From positions 1,860,001 through 1,924,000 of the forward strand of contig NZ_CP040812.1 in NCBI RefSeq assembly GCF_006159205.1: a stretch of DNA of 64,000 nt. Direction: 5' to 3'. The notes beneath the pieces are model-generated. The model had not been told where the DNA came from and made no database searches. It was given only the letters and a program-made list of their open reading frames with translations. Numbering within the stretch: position 1 is the stretch's first letter; each line of letters begins with the position of its first letter. Origin of the DNA: Antarcticibacterium flavum (GTDB lineage: Bacteria; Bacteroidota; Bacteroidia; Flavobacteriales; Flavobacteriaceae). The position numbers and the translations under genes are program-made. Positions 43,813-53,920 of the stretch are shown one piece after another.

Positions 43813-46590
43813 TCAATTTTTCAGGTTTTGCTTACCCTTGCTACCCACTGCAGGAGTAAGTGGGTTTCCATCTGGATCTATCTCCACAATGGAATTGAAT
43901 CCCAACTCATCAAGCCTGGAAGCTATTTTTGCCCTGTCTCCTACTACAAACCAGTTTACCTCCTCTGGTTTAACTACCATTTGGCTGGCTTTATGAAGAT
44001 CTCCAATTTGCAGATTCCTCACCGTGGCATCGTAGTTTTGATAGTAATCATCTCCCAGATTGTATTTCACTAAGTTATAGAGAGAATTGTTCACTGAAGA
44101 ATTAGTTTCCCATTGCCCCGGTAGCGCGAGGACCTTATTGGTTTTAACCTTGTCCAATTCCTGCTGGGTGGCCGGTCTGGAGGTAATAAATTCTTCAATT
44201 TCTTTTTTCAGTTCCATGATAGATTCTGCTGTTTTGTCTGTTTGTACAGGGGCATACACCAAAAATGGTCTTTCCTGTTGTGCATCCATCACAAATCCTC
44301 CCGCACCATATGCCCAGTTTTTATCTTCTCTTAAGTTCATATTGATACGCGAGGTAAACTCTCCCCCAAGAATACTTACCATTTGCTCTACCGCCACTTC
44401 ATTTAGATCGCCGTACTTCTCTGTTAAATGCCCAGCAATTATTATAGTTTGTTCAGACTCCGGCCGGTTGATCAAATAAAGAGTATTGCCGGCAGCCTGT
44501 TTTGGTGTGGTAAAAGTAATCTCTGGCACCTCCCCTTTCTTCCAGTTCTTTAAGGATCTCTCAAGTCTCGATTTTAACTCTGGCATAGTTACATCTCCCG
44601 TAACTATGAGGGTAGCATTATTGGGTTTGATCCATGTATTGTAAAAAGTGACAATATCCTGCCGGGTTATGTTCTCTACCGTATGCTCGTAACCGCTGCC
44701 TGTAAAAGGACTTGCGTATGGATGGTCCTCCCCATAAAGATATTTATTCATAGCCCTTAATGCCATGGTGAAAGGCTGCGCTTTCTCCCGTTTGAGGCCG
44801 TTAAGTTGCTCTGTCTTTAATCTCTGAAATTCCTTTTCTTCAAAGGCAGGGTTAAGAACAACATCTGCAAATAGGTCCAGGCTTTCATCCAACGTAGGTT
44901 TAAGGGTAGTCATTCCTACAGAGGAAATATCCTGGTCTGACCCTGTATAAAGACTGGCTCCCAATAACTGAAGCTTTTCACTTATTTCCAGTGCATCCAT
45001 ATTTGCAGTGCCTTCATCCATTAAATTCATGGCTAAGGCAGCGGTTCCCGGTTGTGTTATATGATCTGTTTTAAAACCCGCATTGAACATAAGGTTCATC
45101 GCAATGGTGGGAACACCTTCCCTTCTTGCCAAAACTATTTCCATACCGTTGGAAAGTCTTTCCCGTTCTACCTGGGGGAACTTGCTGCTCCTGGTCACTC
45201 CTAATTCCGGCAGGCTGGAGCGGTCCACCGTTGAAGTCGTAACTGTATACTGCGGAAAAGGATTTGCTATCAATGTATGCTTTCCCTTTGTTAACCATTC
45301 TTTAGCAGTCTTTCTAAGGTCCTCTGCAGTTGCCTCTTCAGCATATTTAAGAACGGTTTTATAGTAAGAAGCATCTCCAAAATATGTTTCATTGGAGGCC
45401 AGGATGTCACTTACCCCTCCAAAACCACCAATTCGTTCCATTCCCTTGATGAAGTTTGCAAAATACTCTGCTTTCACCCGCTTAAGTTCTTCTTCTTTAG
45501 GACCATTCTCTATCAAATCTTCTATTTCAGCTAAAAGCGTGTTCTTCACGCGCTCCACATCTTCCCCGGGCCTTACATTGGCAGAGACAATAAATCTACT
45601 CGCAATTTCTGCTGAAGCCTGATAGGCGTTGACATAACTTACAATTTGCTCCTCATAGACAAGTTTTTTATATAACCGGGAATTTTTTCCGCTACTTAGT
45701 ATAGAAGCAATAAGGTCCATATGAATGTCCTGCCTGTCCCCAAAGTCAGGAGTGTTCCAGGCAAATAAAACCCTGCTTTCCGGCACCCGGTCCTCATACA
45801 CCTGGTAAGTATCATTAGAGTGTTCGGGAATATTTCTCTCCTGTCTCTCAATTGTAGGACCGGCGGGAATATGGCCAAAATACTTAAGCACCCTGTCATA
45901 AGCGTCCTGAGGTTTGATGTCCCCTGCAATCGCAATTACAGCATTTGCAGCACCATAATAGGATTTAAACCATTCCCGAACGTCATCCAGGGTTGCCGCA
46001 TTAAGATCTTCCATTTCTCCTATGACGGTCCAGGAATAAGGATGGCCTTTTGGATACAGGGCACGGGTAAGATAATTCCATTGCTGCCCATAGGGTTGAT
46101 TTTCACCCTGCCGCTTTTCGTTTTGTACCACACCACGTTGCTCATCCAATAGTTCCTGGGTAATAGCGCCCAGCATATGGCCCATCCTGTCCGATTCCAG
46201 AAATAAAACCTGGTCCAAAGCCGATACCGGTACGTTTTGAAAATAATTGGTCCTGTCCAGGTTTGTAGTTCCATTCACATCTGTCCCACCAATTCTCTCG
46301 ATTGCCTGGAAGTAATCATCATTAAAATTCTCGCTCCCATTGAACATCAAATGTTCAAAAAGATGGGCAAAACCGCTCTTCCCTGGTTTTTCATTTTTGG
46401 ATCCTACGTGATACCATACGTTTACCGCTACTATAGGCGCCTTGGGATCCTCATGAACCAGGAGTTTTAAACCATTGGGCAGAACAAATCGCTCGTACTC
46501 GATATTAATATTATCTGCCTTAAAGTTTTGTGCATTATGTTCCTGAAAACAGAACACAAGGAATACGAGAAGAATAGCGAACTTCTTCAT
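43813..46590 (-). CDS. M16 zinc metallopeptidase, secreted, two-domain
   Basis: 925 residues. A signal peptide (MKKFAILLVFLVFCFQEHNAQ) is followed by the active M16 domain: HLFEHLMFNGSEN contains the inverted His-x-x-Glu-His zinc site, and LLDEQRGVVQNEKRQGEN the third ligand Glu. The second M16 repeat starts near residue 480; in its equivalent position (MNLMFNAGFKTDHIT) the zinc site is lost, as usual for the structural half. The family degrades short peptides. It would work in the periplasm or be lipidated or secreted. Stand-alone gene, convergent with ssb. Confidence 0.93.
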   Translation of the reverse strand: MKKFAILLVFLVFCFQEHNAQNFKADNINIEYERFVLPNGLKLLVHEDPKAPIVAVNVWYHVGSKNEKPGKSGFAHLFEHLMFNGSENFNDDYFQAIERIGGTDVNGTTNLDRTNYFQNVPVSALDQVLFLESDRMGHMLGAITQELLDEQRGVVQNEKRQGENQPYGQQWNYLTRALYPKGHPYSWTVIGEMEDLNAATLDDVREWFKSYYGAANAVIAIAGDIKPQDAYDRVLKYFGHIPAGPTIERQERNIPEHSNDTYQVYEDRVPESRVLFAWNTPDFGDRQDIHMDLIASILSSGKNSRLYKKLVYEEQIVSYVNAYQASAEIASRFIVSANVRPGEDVERVKNTLLAEIEDLIENGPKEEELKRVKAEYFANFIKGMERIGGFGGVSDILASNETYFGDASYYKTVLKYAEEATAEDLRKTAKEWLTKGKHTLIANPFPQYTVTTSTVDRSSLPELGVTRSSKFPQVERERLSNGMEIVLARREGVPTIAMNLMFNAGFKTDHITQPGTAALAMNLMDEGTANMDALEISEKLQLLGASLYTGSDQDISSVGMTTLKPTLDESLDLFADVVLNPAFEEKEFQRLKTEQLNGLKREKAQPFTMALRAMNKYLYGEDHPYASPFTGSGYEHTVENITRQDIVTFYNTWIKPNNATLIVTGDVTMPELKSRLERSLKNWKKGEVPEITFTTPKQAAGNTLYLINRPESEQTIIIAGHLTEKYGDLNEVAVEQMVSILGGEFTSRINMNLREDKNWAYGAGGFVMDAQQERPFLVYAPVQTDKTAESIMELKKEIEEFITSRPATQQELDKVKTNKVLALPGQWETNSSVNNSLYNLVKYNLGDDYYQNYDATVRNLQIGDLHKASQMVVKPEEVNWFVVGDRAKIASRLDELGFNSIVEIDPDGNPLTPAVGSKGKQNLKN

Positions 46591-46707
46591 AATTTTAAAA
46601 ATTACAGGTTATTAATTAGGTGGGGTACCTAAAGATAGGAATTTAAAGCACACATTATCAGATTCCTGCAGCAAAATTATCATGCTTTCAAATATAGGTC
46701 GCACCCT

Positions 46708-47610
46708 CTAAAACCAGATCTCCTGTGCCAGCCTGTAGGTATTGGCGTGTGCTTCGATGATGGTCTTAATTTCAGGCGAATAACCTCCTCCCATACTTAC
46801 CTGCACCGGGAGATTAAGGTCGCAGAGGCTTTGGAGTACAAACCGGTCCCTTTCCTTACATCCCTCTACCGTGCAGCCAAGTTTTCCCAGTTTATCGGTT
46901 GAAATTATATCCACCCCGCTAAGGTAAAAGACGAAATCCGGCTGCTGCTCTTCCAGAAGTTTTGGAAGTGTTCTTTTTAGGATAGAGAGATATTCCTCAT
47001 CGCCGGTACCATCTGCCAGCTCTATGTCAAGATCTGATCTTTCTTTTTTAAATGGATAGTTATTCTTCCCATGCATGGAGAAGGTGAAGACTGAAGTATC
47101 CCCTTCAAAGATCTCTGCTGTTCCATTCCCCTGGTGTACATCCAGGTCTATAATAAGAATTTTCCCTGCCAGTTTTTCCTTCTGAAGGTACCTCGCAGCA
47201 ATGGCCTGATCGTTTAATAGACAAAAAGCCTCCCCGTGGCCGGAATAAGCGTGGTGGGTACCACCGGCAATGTTCATTGAGATTCCATACGTTAAAGCAA
47301 ACTGTGCAGATTGAATCGTTCCACCCGCGATTTTGATCTCTCTCTCAACCAGTTCTGCCGACAGCGGAAAACCTGTTTTTCGTGCTGCCCTGGCATCTAT
47401 GTTAAGGTTTTGAAGATCCTCGACATAGTCGGTGCTATGAGCAAAAAGGATATGCTCTGTGGCAGCTGCTTTCGGTTCAAAGAAATTCTCTTTCGTGCAG
47501 GTACCCTCATGCAGGAGCTGTTTTGGAAGCAACTCATACTTTTCCATTGGAAAACGGTGACCTTCCGGCAAAGGATGTTTATAAATGGAATGGTAGGCGA
47601 TTTTGAGCAT
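46708..47610 (-). CDS. Histone deacetylase-family protein
   Basis: 300 residues of the arginase/deacetylase fold. THHAYSGHGEAFCLLND gives the catalytic His pair. IDLDVHQGNGTAEIF is the zinc-binding Asp-x-His block, and YLSGVDIISTDKLGKLG holds the second Asp. The bacterial relatives deacetylate acetylated amines such as acetylpolyamines or acetoin-related substrates; the target here is unknown. Length and motifs are complete. Monocistronic, with an inverted repeat in the spacer that separates it from metG. Confidence 0.88.
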   Translation of the reverse strand: MLKIAYHSIYKHPLPEGHRFPMEKYELLPKQLLHEGTCTKENFFEPKAAATEHILFAHSTDYVEDLQNLNIDARAARKTGFPLSAELVEREIKIAGGTIQSAQFALTYGISMNIAGGTHHAYSGHGEAFCLLNDQAIAARYLQKEKLAGKILIIDLDVHQGNGTAEIFEGDTSVFTFSMHGKNNYPFKKERSDLDIELADGTGDEEYLSILKRTLPKLLEEQQPDFVFYLSGVDIISTDKLGKLGCTVEGCKERDRFVLQSLCDLNLPVQVSMGGGYSPEIKTIIEAHANTYRLAQEIWF

Positions 47611-47623
47611 GCTTTTTTTTAGA

Positions 47624-47710
47624 ATGTCAGTTCGAGCGCAGTCGAGAACGGGTCGTAAATAAGAGCGATCCTGCTACAAGGAGACCCCTCGACTGCGCTC
47701 GGGGTGACAT
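47624..47710. repeat. Inverted repeat of the TCGAGCGCAGTCGAG family
   Basis: ATGTCAGTTCGAGCGCAGTCG and the reverse complement of CTCGACTGCGCTCGGGGTGAC bracket about 40 bases. A second CTCGACTGCG stub follows (47712-47743). The ends share the TGTCA start with the 197-bp family but the body differs, so I treat it as a separate family. Confidence 0.75.
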
Positions 47711-47815
47711 CTCGACTGCGCCTCGACTGCGTTCAGGTTGACATAGAACTACAAACAAAATATCTATTGCATCCGAACATATATAATTCCAGGCTAATCA
47801 CTCCAACAAATAAAC

Positions 47816-49894
47816 TTAAGATATCACTGCCCCATTCTCCACCCCATCGGTATCGGGGTTAAGGAATACCAGCTTTCCTGCAGTATCTTCAGTCATAAGG
47901 ATCATTCCCTCGCTTTCCACACCACGTAATTTCCTTGGCGCCAGGTTTACCAGTACGGTTACTTTTTTACCAATGATCTCTTCCGGTTTAAAGCTTTGGG
48001 CTATTCCTGAAACTATGGTCCTTGTATCAAGCCCGGTCTCTACTTTAAGGACCAGGAGCTTATCTGCCTTCGGCATTTTGGTGGCTTCTACAATAGTCCC
48101 AACCCGCAGGTCCATTTTTGAAAAATCTTCAAAGGTGGCAGTTTCTTTTTGCGGTGCTGCTTTCTTGTTCTCTGCTTCGTTTGCTGCTTTTGTCGCTTCC
48201 AATTTATCCAGTTGTTGTTGTATTTGTTCGTCTTCTATTTTACTGAAAAGCAATACCGCTTCCCCAATATGCTCCCCGGCAGGGAGTAAGGCTTCTTTAG
48301 AAGTTATCTCATTCCACAAGGTGCCGTCCTTTACTGTTTCCTCCTGCTCCATATTCAATATCTTCTTCAGTTTTGCTGAAGTAAAAGGAAGGAAAGGTTC
48401 GCTAAGGGTAGCCAGGGCACTTGCTATTTGCAGGGCCACGTACATTACCGTTTTTACCCGCTCCTCATCTGTTTTAATGAGTTTCCAGGGCTCCTCATCT
48501 GCCAGGTATTTATTCCCCAGTCTTGCCAGGTTCATCAATTCCCCCTGCGCCTCACGAAAGCGATATTTCTCAATTGAACTCGCGATCACTGCCGGATAGG
48601 CTCTTAAAGCCGACAGGGTTTCTTCATCTACTTCAGAATAATTTCCCGGGGCAGGAACTTCACCTTCATAGTATTTTTGAGTAAGTACCACTACCCGGTT
48701 AATGAAATTCCCGAATACTGCTACCAGCTCATTATTGTTTCTTGCCTGGAAGTCTTTCCACGTAAAATCATTATCTTTTGTCTCAGGCGCATTAGCTGTA
48801 AGCACATACCTCAACACATCCTGTTGACCAGGGAAATCCTGCAAATATTCGTGCAGCCAAACTGCCCAGTTTTTGGAAGTGGAGAGCTTCTTTCCTTCAA
48901 GATTAAGGAATTCATTGGCAGGGACATTTTCAGGTAAAATGTAGGATCCTTCAGCTTTTAGCATAATAGGAAAGATCAAACAATGGAAAACGATGTTATC
49001 CTTACCTATAAAATGTACGAGTTTGGTGTCTTTTTCCTTCCAGTAATCTTCCCAGTTCTTTCCTTCTCTCTTTGCCCACTCCTTGGTAGATGAAATATAT
49101 CCAATAGGTGCATCAAACCACACATAAAGCACTTTACCTTCGGCTCCCTCTACCGGCACCGGGATTCCCCAATCCAGGTCACGGGTTACAGCACGAGCCC
49201 TTAAGCCATCATCTATCCAGGATTTAACCTGCCCGTAAACATTCACTTTCCAGTCACGTTTATGCCCTACAAGGATCCATTCCTTAAGCCAGTCCTCATA
49301 TTGATCCATAGGCAGAAACCAATGCTTCGTCTGTTTCATTGTAGGAACAGCACCTGTAATAGCCGACTTTGGATTTATAAGATCTGTTGCATTGAGAGAG
49401 CTTCCGCAGGTTTCACACTGGTCCCCGTAGGCTTCCTCATTCCCACATTTTGGGCATGTCCCTGTTACAAATCTGTCAGCCAGGAACTGGTTAGCTTCTG
49501 CATCATAAAGCTGCTCTGTAGTCTCCTCGATGAATTTTCCCTCATCAAAGAGTTTCTTAAAGAATTGTGATGCTGTATTGTGATGTACTTCTGATGATGT
49601 ACGGGAGTAATTATCAAAGGAAACTCCAAAATCTTCAAAAGATCTTTTTATAATAGAATGATATTTATCTATAAGCTGCTGCGAGGTGATCCCTTCTTTC
49701 TTGGCTTTCATCGGGATTGCCACCCCGTGTTCATCGCTCCCGCTCACAAAGGCAACGTCGTGGCCCTGCATCCTCAGGAATCGCGCATAAATATCTGCCG
49801 GCACGTAAACCCCTGCCAGGTGTCCAATATGAATAGGCCCGTTGGTATATGGCAGGGCGGCTGTAATTGTATATCGTTGTTGAGATTGCTCCAT
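47816..49894 (-). CDS. metG: Methionyl-tRNA synthetase
   Basis: 692 residues, full length. [18 protein letters not shown] is the HIGH site and [13 protein letters not shown] the KMSKS-type loop. [18 protein letters not shown] is the zinc knuckle of the connective peptide. The C-terminal 105 residues are the EMAP/Trbp111-like tRNA-binding domain ([36 protein letters not shown]), as in the dimeric enzymes. Charges tRNA-Met and the initiator tRNA. Frame intact. Confidence 0.97.
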   Translation of the reverse strand: MEQSQQRYTITAALPYTNGPIHIGHLAGVYVPADIYARFLRMQGHDVAFVSGSDEHGVAIPMKAKKEGITSQQLIDKYHSIIKRSFEDFGVSFDNYSRTSSEVHHNTASQFFKKLFDEGKFIEETTEQLYDAEANQFLADRFVTGTCPKCGNEEAYGDQCETCGSSLNATDLINPKSAITGAVPTMKQTKHWFLPMDQYEDWLKEWILVGHKRDWKVNVYGQVKSWIDDGLRARAVTRDLDWGIPVPVEGAEGKVLYVWFDAPIGYISSTKEWAKREGKNWEDYWKEKDTKLVHFIGKDNIVFHCLIFPIMLKAEGSYILPENVPANEFLNLEGKKLSTSKNWAVWLHEYLQDFPGQQDVLRYVLTANAPETKDNDFTWKDFQARNNNELVAVFGNFINRVVVLTQKYYEGEVPAPGNYSEVDEETLSALRAYPAVIASSIEKYRFREAQGELMNLARLGNKYLADEEPWKLIKTDEERVKTVMYVALQIASALATLSEPFLPFTSAKLKKILNMEQEETVKDGTLWNEITSKEALLPAGEHIGEAVLLFSKIEDEQIQQQLDKLEATKAANEAENKKAAPQKETATFEDFSKMDLRVGTIVEATKMPKADKLLVLKVETGLDTRTIVSGIAQSFKPEEIIGKKVTVLVNLAPRKLRGVESEGMILMTEDTAGKLVFLNPDTDGVENGAVIS

Positions 49895-50015
49895 TAACTG
49901 GTGAAATTTTTAAGGCTGTAAAGGTACGTAACTGTTAAATATTACGCGTTAAATTCTTGTAAAAGACAATGCCGGTGCGGGAAATGTATCTACTTTTATC
50001 CCAAATTTCACCGGA

Positions 50016-50591
50016 ATGAAACGATTATTAGTTTTATTAATTCTTGCAGGCGCAGTGTCCTGCAAGAGTACAAAACCAAATGAGCCATCTACGCAGGATC
50101 CTTTTATAGTGGAAAACCTGGCGTCCCTATCTCTTGATGAGATAAAACAAAAGCATCCAGATGCCGATATGAAGGAAGATGTAGGGATGTTTGAAGAAGG
50201 CACAGAGGAATACCCCTATTGCATTCTTTATCCCGATACTCAGGATGAACTACATATCACCTGGGCCAATGAGGAGCGCACACAGATAAATGACATTCGA
50301 TTTGCTGAAGCGGGGAAGTGGAAAACAAATGCAGGGATACAACCCGGAACGACCTATCAACAGCTCAACGAGCTTAACGGAAAACCAATTTCCTTCTATG
50401 GTTTTGGCTGGGATTACAGCGGCGCCGTGGTGTGGAATGAAGGAAACCTGGAAAACAGTAATTTGAGGGTATTCCTGGCGCCAAAAAACAGTCCTGAAGG
50501 AAAATTTTATGGAGACTTTATCCTGGAACCTACTGAGGAAGAATTGGCATATATGGACCTGAAGGTTCAAACCGTGGTTTATAAACCCTGA
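50016..50591 (+). CDS. Conserved lipoprotein of unknown function
   Basis: 191 residues. Signal peptide MKRLLVLLILAGAVSCKSTK with the lipobox Cys at residue 16. The mature part is rich in Glu and aromatic residues: EYPYCILYPDTQDELHITW and GFGWDYSGAVVWNEGNLENS. It is likely anchored in the membrane and facing the periplasm. No family with a known role recognised. Precedes yraN by 73 bases. Confidence 0.72.
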   Translation: MKRLLVLLILAGAVSCKSTKPNEPSTQDPFIVENLASLSLDEIKQKHPDADMKEDVGMFEEGTEEYPYCILYPDTQDELHITWANEERTQINDIRFAEAGKWKTNAGIQPGTTYQQLNELNGKPISFYGFGWDYSGAVVWNEGNLENSNLRVFLAPKNSPEGKFYGDFILEPTEEELAYMDLKVQTVVYKP

Positions 50592-50664
50592 TTTATTTAA
50601 TGCGCGTATTATAAAATGCCGTACTTTTAATATCCCTATCGCTCAATTAATTCCTTTTTAATGG

Positions 50665-51027
50665 ATGGCAGCACATAATGAACTGGGAAAGGCAGGAGAG
50701 GATCTCGCAGTAGATTTTCTTCTCAAAAAAGGTTTCGAGATCGTAGCAAGAAACTTTGTTTACCAAAAAGCAGAGGTAGACATCATTGCCAGAAAAGATA
50801 ATATTCTCTCGATTATAGAAGTAAAGACCCGCAGTACGCCCGATTTTGGGAATCCCCAGGAATTTGTAAAAGCCCGGCAGATCCATCGCCTGGTCAAAGC
50901 GGTAGATCATTTTGTCAATGACCACAACATGGATGTGGAAGTGCGTTTTGATATTGTGGCCATCATTAAAAACAAAGCAGGCACCCGTATTGACCATATA
51001 GAGGATGCCTTTCTTAGTTTTGAATGA
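50665..51027 (+). CDS. YraN family protein (UPF0102, endonuclease-like fold)
   Basis: 120 residues. ELGKAGEDLAVDFLLKKGFEIVARNF opens, then AEVDIIARKDNILSIIEVKTR carries the Glu, Asp and Glu-x-Lys of the PD-(D/E)xK superfamily, and DFGNPQEFVKARQIHRLV follows. All ligand positions are present. The role of the family is uncertain; Holliday junction or DNA processing is suggested by the fold. Upstream ATG at 50661 is out of frame. Confidence 0.9.
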   Translation: MAAHNELGKAGEDLAVDFLLKKGFEIVARNFVYQKAEVDIIARKDNILSIIEVKTRSTPDFGNPQEFVKARQIHRLVKAVDHFVNDHNMDVEVRFDIVAIIKNKAGTRIDHIEDAFLSFE

Positions 51028-51091
51028 AATTATTATATTACAGAAACTTTATTGATCCATCAACAATAGCAGAAAAATTCAACCCCCTGCA

Positions 51092-52996
51092 ATGTCTTAC
51101 CGCCTTGTATCATTAAAACAAAATATTCTTTTCCTGGTGATCCTTCTTTTTGCTGCAACCGCAGGTGTTGCCCAGGAGAAGAAACCTGAAAATGATACTA
51201 TTAAATTATATGAAGAGATTGAGGAATTTTCAGAAAAAACAAAAGTTACAAGATTTCTTCACGGCCTGGTCTTCAGGTCCACAAAACAAAGCGGCCGGGC
51301 AGCTCTTCGAAGACGACAGCAAAGAAGCTTTAGAGATTATGAGGGTAAAATAATTCGGAACATTATAATTGAAACCCTGGATCCTTTTGGCAATTCCATT
51401 AATGATACACTTAAGAAGGCAGAGAGCTGGGTAGAAAGAACAGGCAACAGGCTACACGTGAGAACGCGGGAATGGGTATTAAGGGATCTACTGCTAATAG
51501 AAGAAAATAAGCCCCTGGACAGTCTGTTAATAAAAGAATCTGAACGACTTATAAGGAGGCAAACCTATATTCGCAGCGCTCAAATAACTGCCAGTCATGT
51601 TAGGCAGGATACTCCGTCACAGGCAGACTCTGTAGACGTAAAAGTGAGGGTGCTGGATTCCTGGAGTGTCATCCCTGAAGCCTCTTTTTCAACTTCAAGT
51701 ACTAGGCTAGGTTTACGGGAACGTAACTTTTTAGGCACCGGCCATGACCTGCGGGCACTTTTTACCAGGCATTTTGATTTGGGGGAGAATGCCTATGATG
51801 TAAGATATACCGTAAGGAATTTTAAAAACACTTATATAGGCTCAACAGTAGGTTATAGTTCTTACCTGGATAATTCCTTTTATAAAGGGATCAATATTGA
51901 AAGGGTCTTCTATTCACCTTTTACAAGATGGGCCGGTGGGGTATATGCCGACCAGCAACTAAGAAAAGATTCCCTGGCTACAGAGGCGCTGGAGCTGCAT
52001 TATGACAGGTTGAGGTATAATACCTATGATCTTTGGGCAGGGCATTCCTTCCAGGTGTTTAAAGGAGATTCTGAAAATGACCGTACCACCAACCTCATTA
52101 CCTCTGCAAGATATCTCCGGGTAAATTTTAAAGAAAGCCCCAATATTGAAGTTGACCCCGACAGGTTCTTTTCCAGTGAAACCTTTTTATTGGGTAGTAT
52201 AGGGATAGCATCACGGCAGTTCGAACAGGACCGGTATATCTTTAACTACGGGATCATTGAGGACGTGCCCGTTGGTACGGTATATGGGATCACCGGGGGT
52301 TACCAAAGGAAGAATCACAGGGACCGTCTCTATATGGGAGGAAGAGTGGCCTATGGTAATTACTTTAACTGGGGGTTTTTAAGCACCAATATAGAAGCAG
52401 GTTTATTTTTTCACAAAAAGGAACCAGAGCAAACCACCCTAGCTTTTCAGGCAAATTATTTTACCAATCTAATCGACATAGGCCCCTATTGGAAAATGCG
52501 GCAGTTTATAAAGCCACAGGTGGTATGGGGAGAGAATCGTTTTAATACTATTGGTGATCGCGTCACCCTTAATGAGCATGGCAGTATCCTGGGTGTATAC
52601 GGGGCCGATTTCCATGAGCTTAATAATATGGGGATCCCAGGGTTTCGCAGCAGGATATTCGGTACCCAAAAGTTCCTGCTCACCCTGCAAACCCAATTCT
52701 ATTCCCCATGGAACATGTGGGGTTTCCGGCTTAATCCCTTTTTAAAATATTCTGTTGCCATGCTGGGAGATAATGATCAAAGGATCTCCAACAGCAGGGT
52801 ATATAATGCGATTGGAGCAGGGTTTATTATAAGCAACGATTACCTGGTCTTCGACGTTTTCCAGTTATCCTTTTCCTTTTATCCCCGTATGCCCGGTAAT
52901 GGAAATGATGTCTTTAGGATCAACGCCTTTAATACTGCCGACTTCGGGTTCCAGGATTTTGAATTTGGAAAACCGAGGACTGTGTTATACCAGTGA
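51092..52996 (+). CDS. Outer-membrane beta-barrel protein with POTRA-like domains
   Basis: 634 residues. A signal peptide ends in ATAGVAQ near residue 28. The first 200 residues have two POTRA-like segments (GKIIRNIIIETLDPFGNSI and RQTYIRSAQITASHV), and the rest alternates strands and aromatic residues as in BamA/TamA-type barrels (GLRERNFLGTGHDLRALF, a common entry strand). The final TVLYQ lacks the terminal Phe of classical barrels. It may insert or export a partner, but which is unknown. Monocistronic. Confidence 0.8.
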   Translation: MSYRLVSLKQNILFLVILLFAATAGVAQEKKPENDTIKLYEEIEEFSEKTKVTRFLHGLVFRSTKQSGRAALRRRQQRSFRDYEGKIIRNIIIETLDPFGNSINDTLKKAESWVERTGNRLHVRTREWVLRDLLLIEENKPLDSLLIKESERLIRRQTYIRSAQITASHVRQDTPSQADSVDVKVRVLDSWSVIPEASFSTSSTRLGLRERNFLGTGHDLRALFTRHFDLGENAYDVRYTVRNFKNTYIGSTVGYSSYLDNSFYKGINIERVFYSPFTRWAGGVYADQQLRKDSLATEALELHYDRLRYNTYDLWAGHSFQVFKGDSENDRTTNLITSARYLRVNFKESPNIEVDPDRFFSSETFLLGSIGIASRQFEQDRYIFNYGIIEDVPVGTVYGITGGYQRKNHRDRLYMGGRVAYGNYFNWGFLSTNIEAGLFFHKKEPEQTTLAFQANYFTNLIDIGPYWKMRQFIKPQVVWGENRFNTIGDRVTLNEHGSILGVYGADFHELNNMGIPGFRSRIFGTQKFLLTLQTQFYSPWNMWGFRLNPFLKYSVAMLGDNDQRISNSRVYNAIGAGFIISNDYLVFDVFQLSFSFYPRMPGNGNDVFRINAFNTADFGFQDFEFGKPRTVLYQ

Positions 52997-53055
52997 TTTT
53001 GGAGCGGTTATTAGATTTATTGGGCAGGACATAGGGTATAATTCATTACCGCTGC

Positions 53056-53193
53056 TTAGAGTATTAAACATGAAAAGTTTATGGTTTTCATTTCTCGTAA
53101 TGATTGTTCGTTAATTAGTTTAACCAGCTTTTTATCGACTTTTTGCCAGTATAAAGAATCCTCCGAGGAAGAAGTCGGCCAGATCAATTTCAT
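53056..53193 (-). pseudogene. Truncated YoeB-like toxin
   Basis: The ATG follows directly on the stop codon of the antitoxin gene. The 45-codon frame begins MKLIWPTSSSEDSLYWQKVD and KKLVKLINEQ, which resembles the first 30 residues of YoeB. It then departs from the family and stops before the catalytic Glu, Arg, His and C-terminal Tyr. The rest of the toxin is not found in any frame in the next 60 bases. The toxin is dead while the antitoxin is kept. Confidence 0.65.
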
Positions 53194-53442
53194 CTATTCG
53201 ATCAGGTCTTTTTGCACACCTTTTTCCGATTTCAGTTCTTTAATGGAGTTCAATAGAATATCTCTGTTTTTTCCGGTAAGCAAATAGGTGGTTTCTTTTA
53301 AAGAATTGTACTCTGCCAGAGTTATTAATACAAGATCATTGCTGGTCTTTCGCTCGATAATGATGCCGCTTTGGTCAATGCCTACCTTACTGAACCAATG
53401 CTTCAGTTTAGCACGAAATTCTGAGTAATTTACTGTTTCCAT
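53194..53442 (-). CDS. YefM/Phd-family antitoxin
   Basis: 82 residues. VNYSEFRAKLKHWFSKV and IIIERKTSNDLVLITLAEYNSLKET give the Phd/YefM N-terminal DNA-binding fold, followed by a helical, charged C-terminal arm (LLNSIKELKSEKGVQK) that would wrap the toxin. The frame is complete. Only a toxin stub follows, so it now acts, if at all, as a repressor or as protection against related toxins. Confidence 0.8.
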   Translation of the reverse strand: METVNYSEFRAKLKHWFSKVGIDQSGIIIERKTSNDLVLITLAEYNSLKETTYLLTGKNRDILLNSIKELKSEKGVQKDLIE

Positions 53443-53695
53443 AAAATTGAAGATACCTAAAAGTAATTAAATCGTGAATGAAATTATTACCTCTTGGTTA
53501 TATGATTTTTTTAAACTTTATTCCTCCTGCTTTTACTGACCACTGTCCTCGAAATTTCCTGCCCGTAAATTAATATATACAATAGCCATTCCCCATTGTA
53601 GATTAGGATATCTTCCTATGGTTAATTGTAGCATCCCTTGGAGAACATGCAGGCTTTGCTCCTCCCCCTTCTAACGCCTGCACAAAACAAGTGAC

Positions 53696-53734
53696 CTTTT
53701 CAAATATTAGTTACAACCTCAACCCGGTTGGAGT
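53696..53734 (-). other. Short relic of the mfd 3' end (module boundary 1)
   Basis: CTTTTCAAATATTAG and ACAACCTCAACCCGGTTGG match the plus-strand sequence of the mfd 3' end near 61838-61873, with several changes. It lies immediately before the conserved upstream region of lipoprotein copy 1. Confidence 0.6.
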
Positions 53735-53920
53735 TTCCTATACCAAATAAAAAGAACCTTATTGGCGAAAAACCCATACTATTTGTACGGAAAACCATAA
53801 TGTACTTTATTAAAATCACATTATATTGCCAACTCAAACTTCTTTATGCTGCTTTTTAAAGCTTTTTGTCCCTACACCTTTAATGCAGAATTTTTTATTA
53901 ATCGTATAAAAATGTTTTAA
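53721..53920 (+). repeat. Conserved 200-bp upstream region, copy 1
   Basis: The 200 bases before the first lipoprotein ATG are almost identical to 57417-57616 before the second (one difference noted: CCTTATT against CCTGATT). Copy 3 has no such region. It presumably carries the promoter and leader of the array genes. The remaining gap (53443-53695) holds nothing I can identify. Confidence 0.85.
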
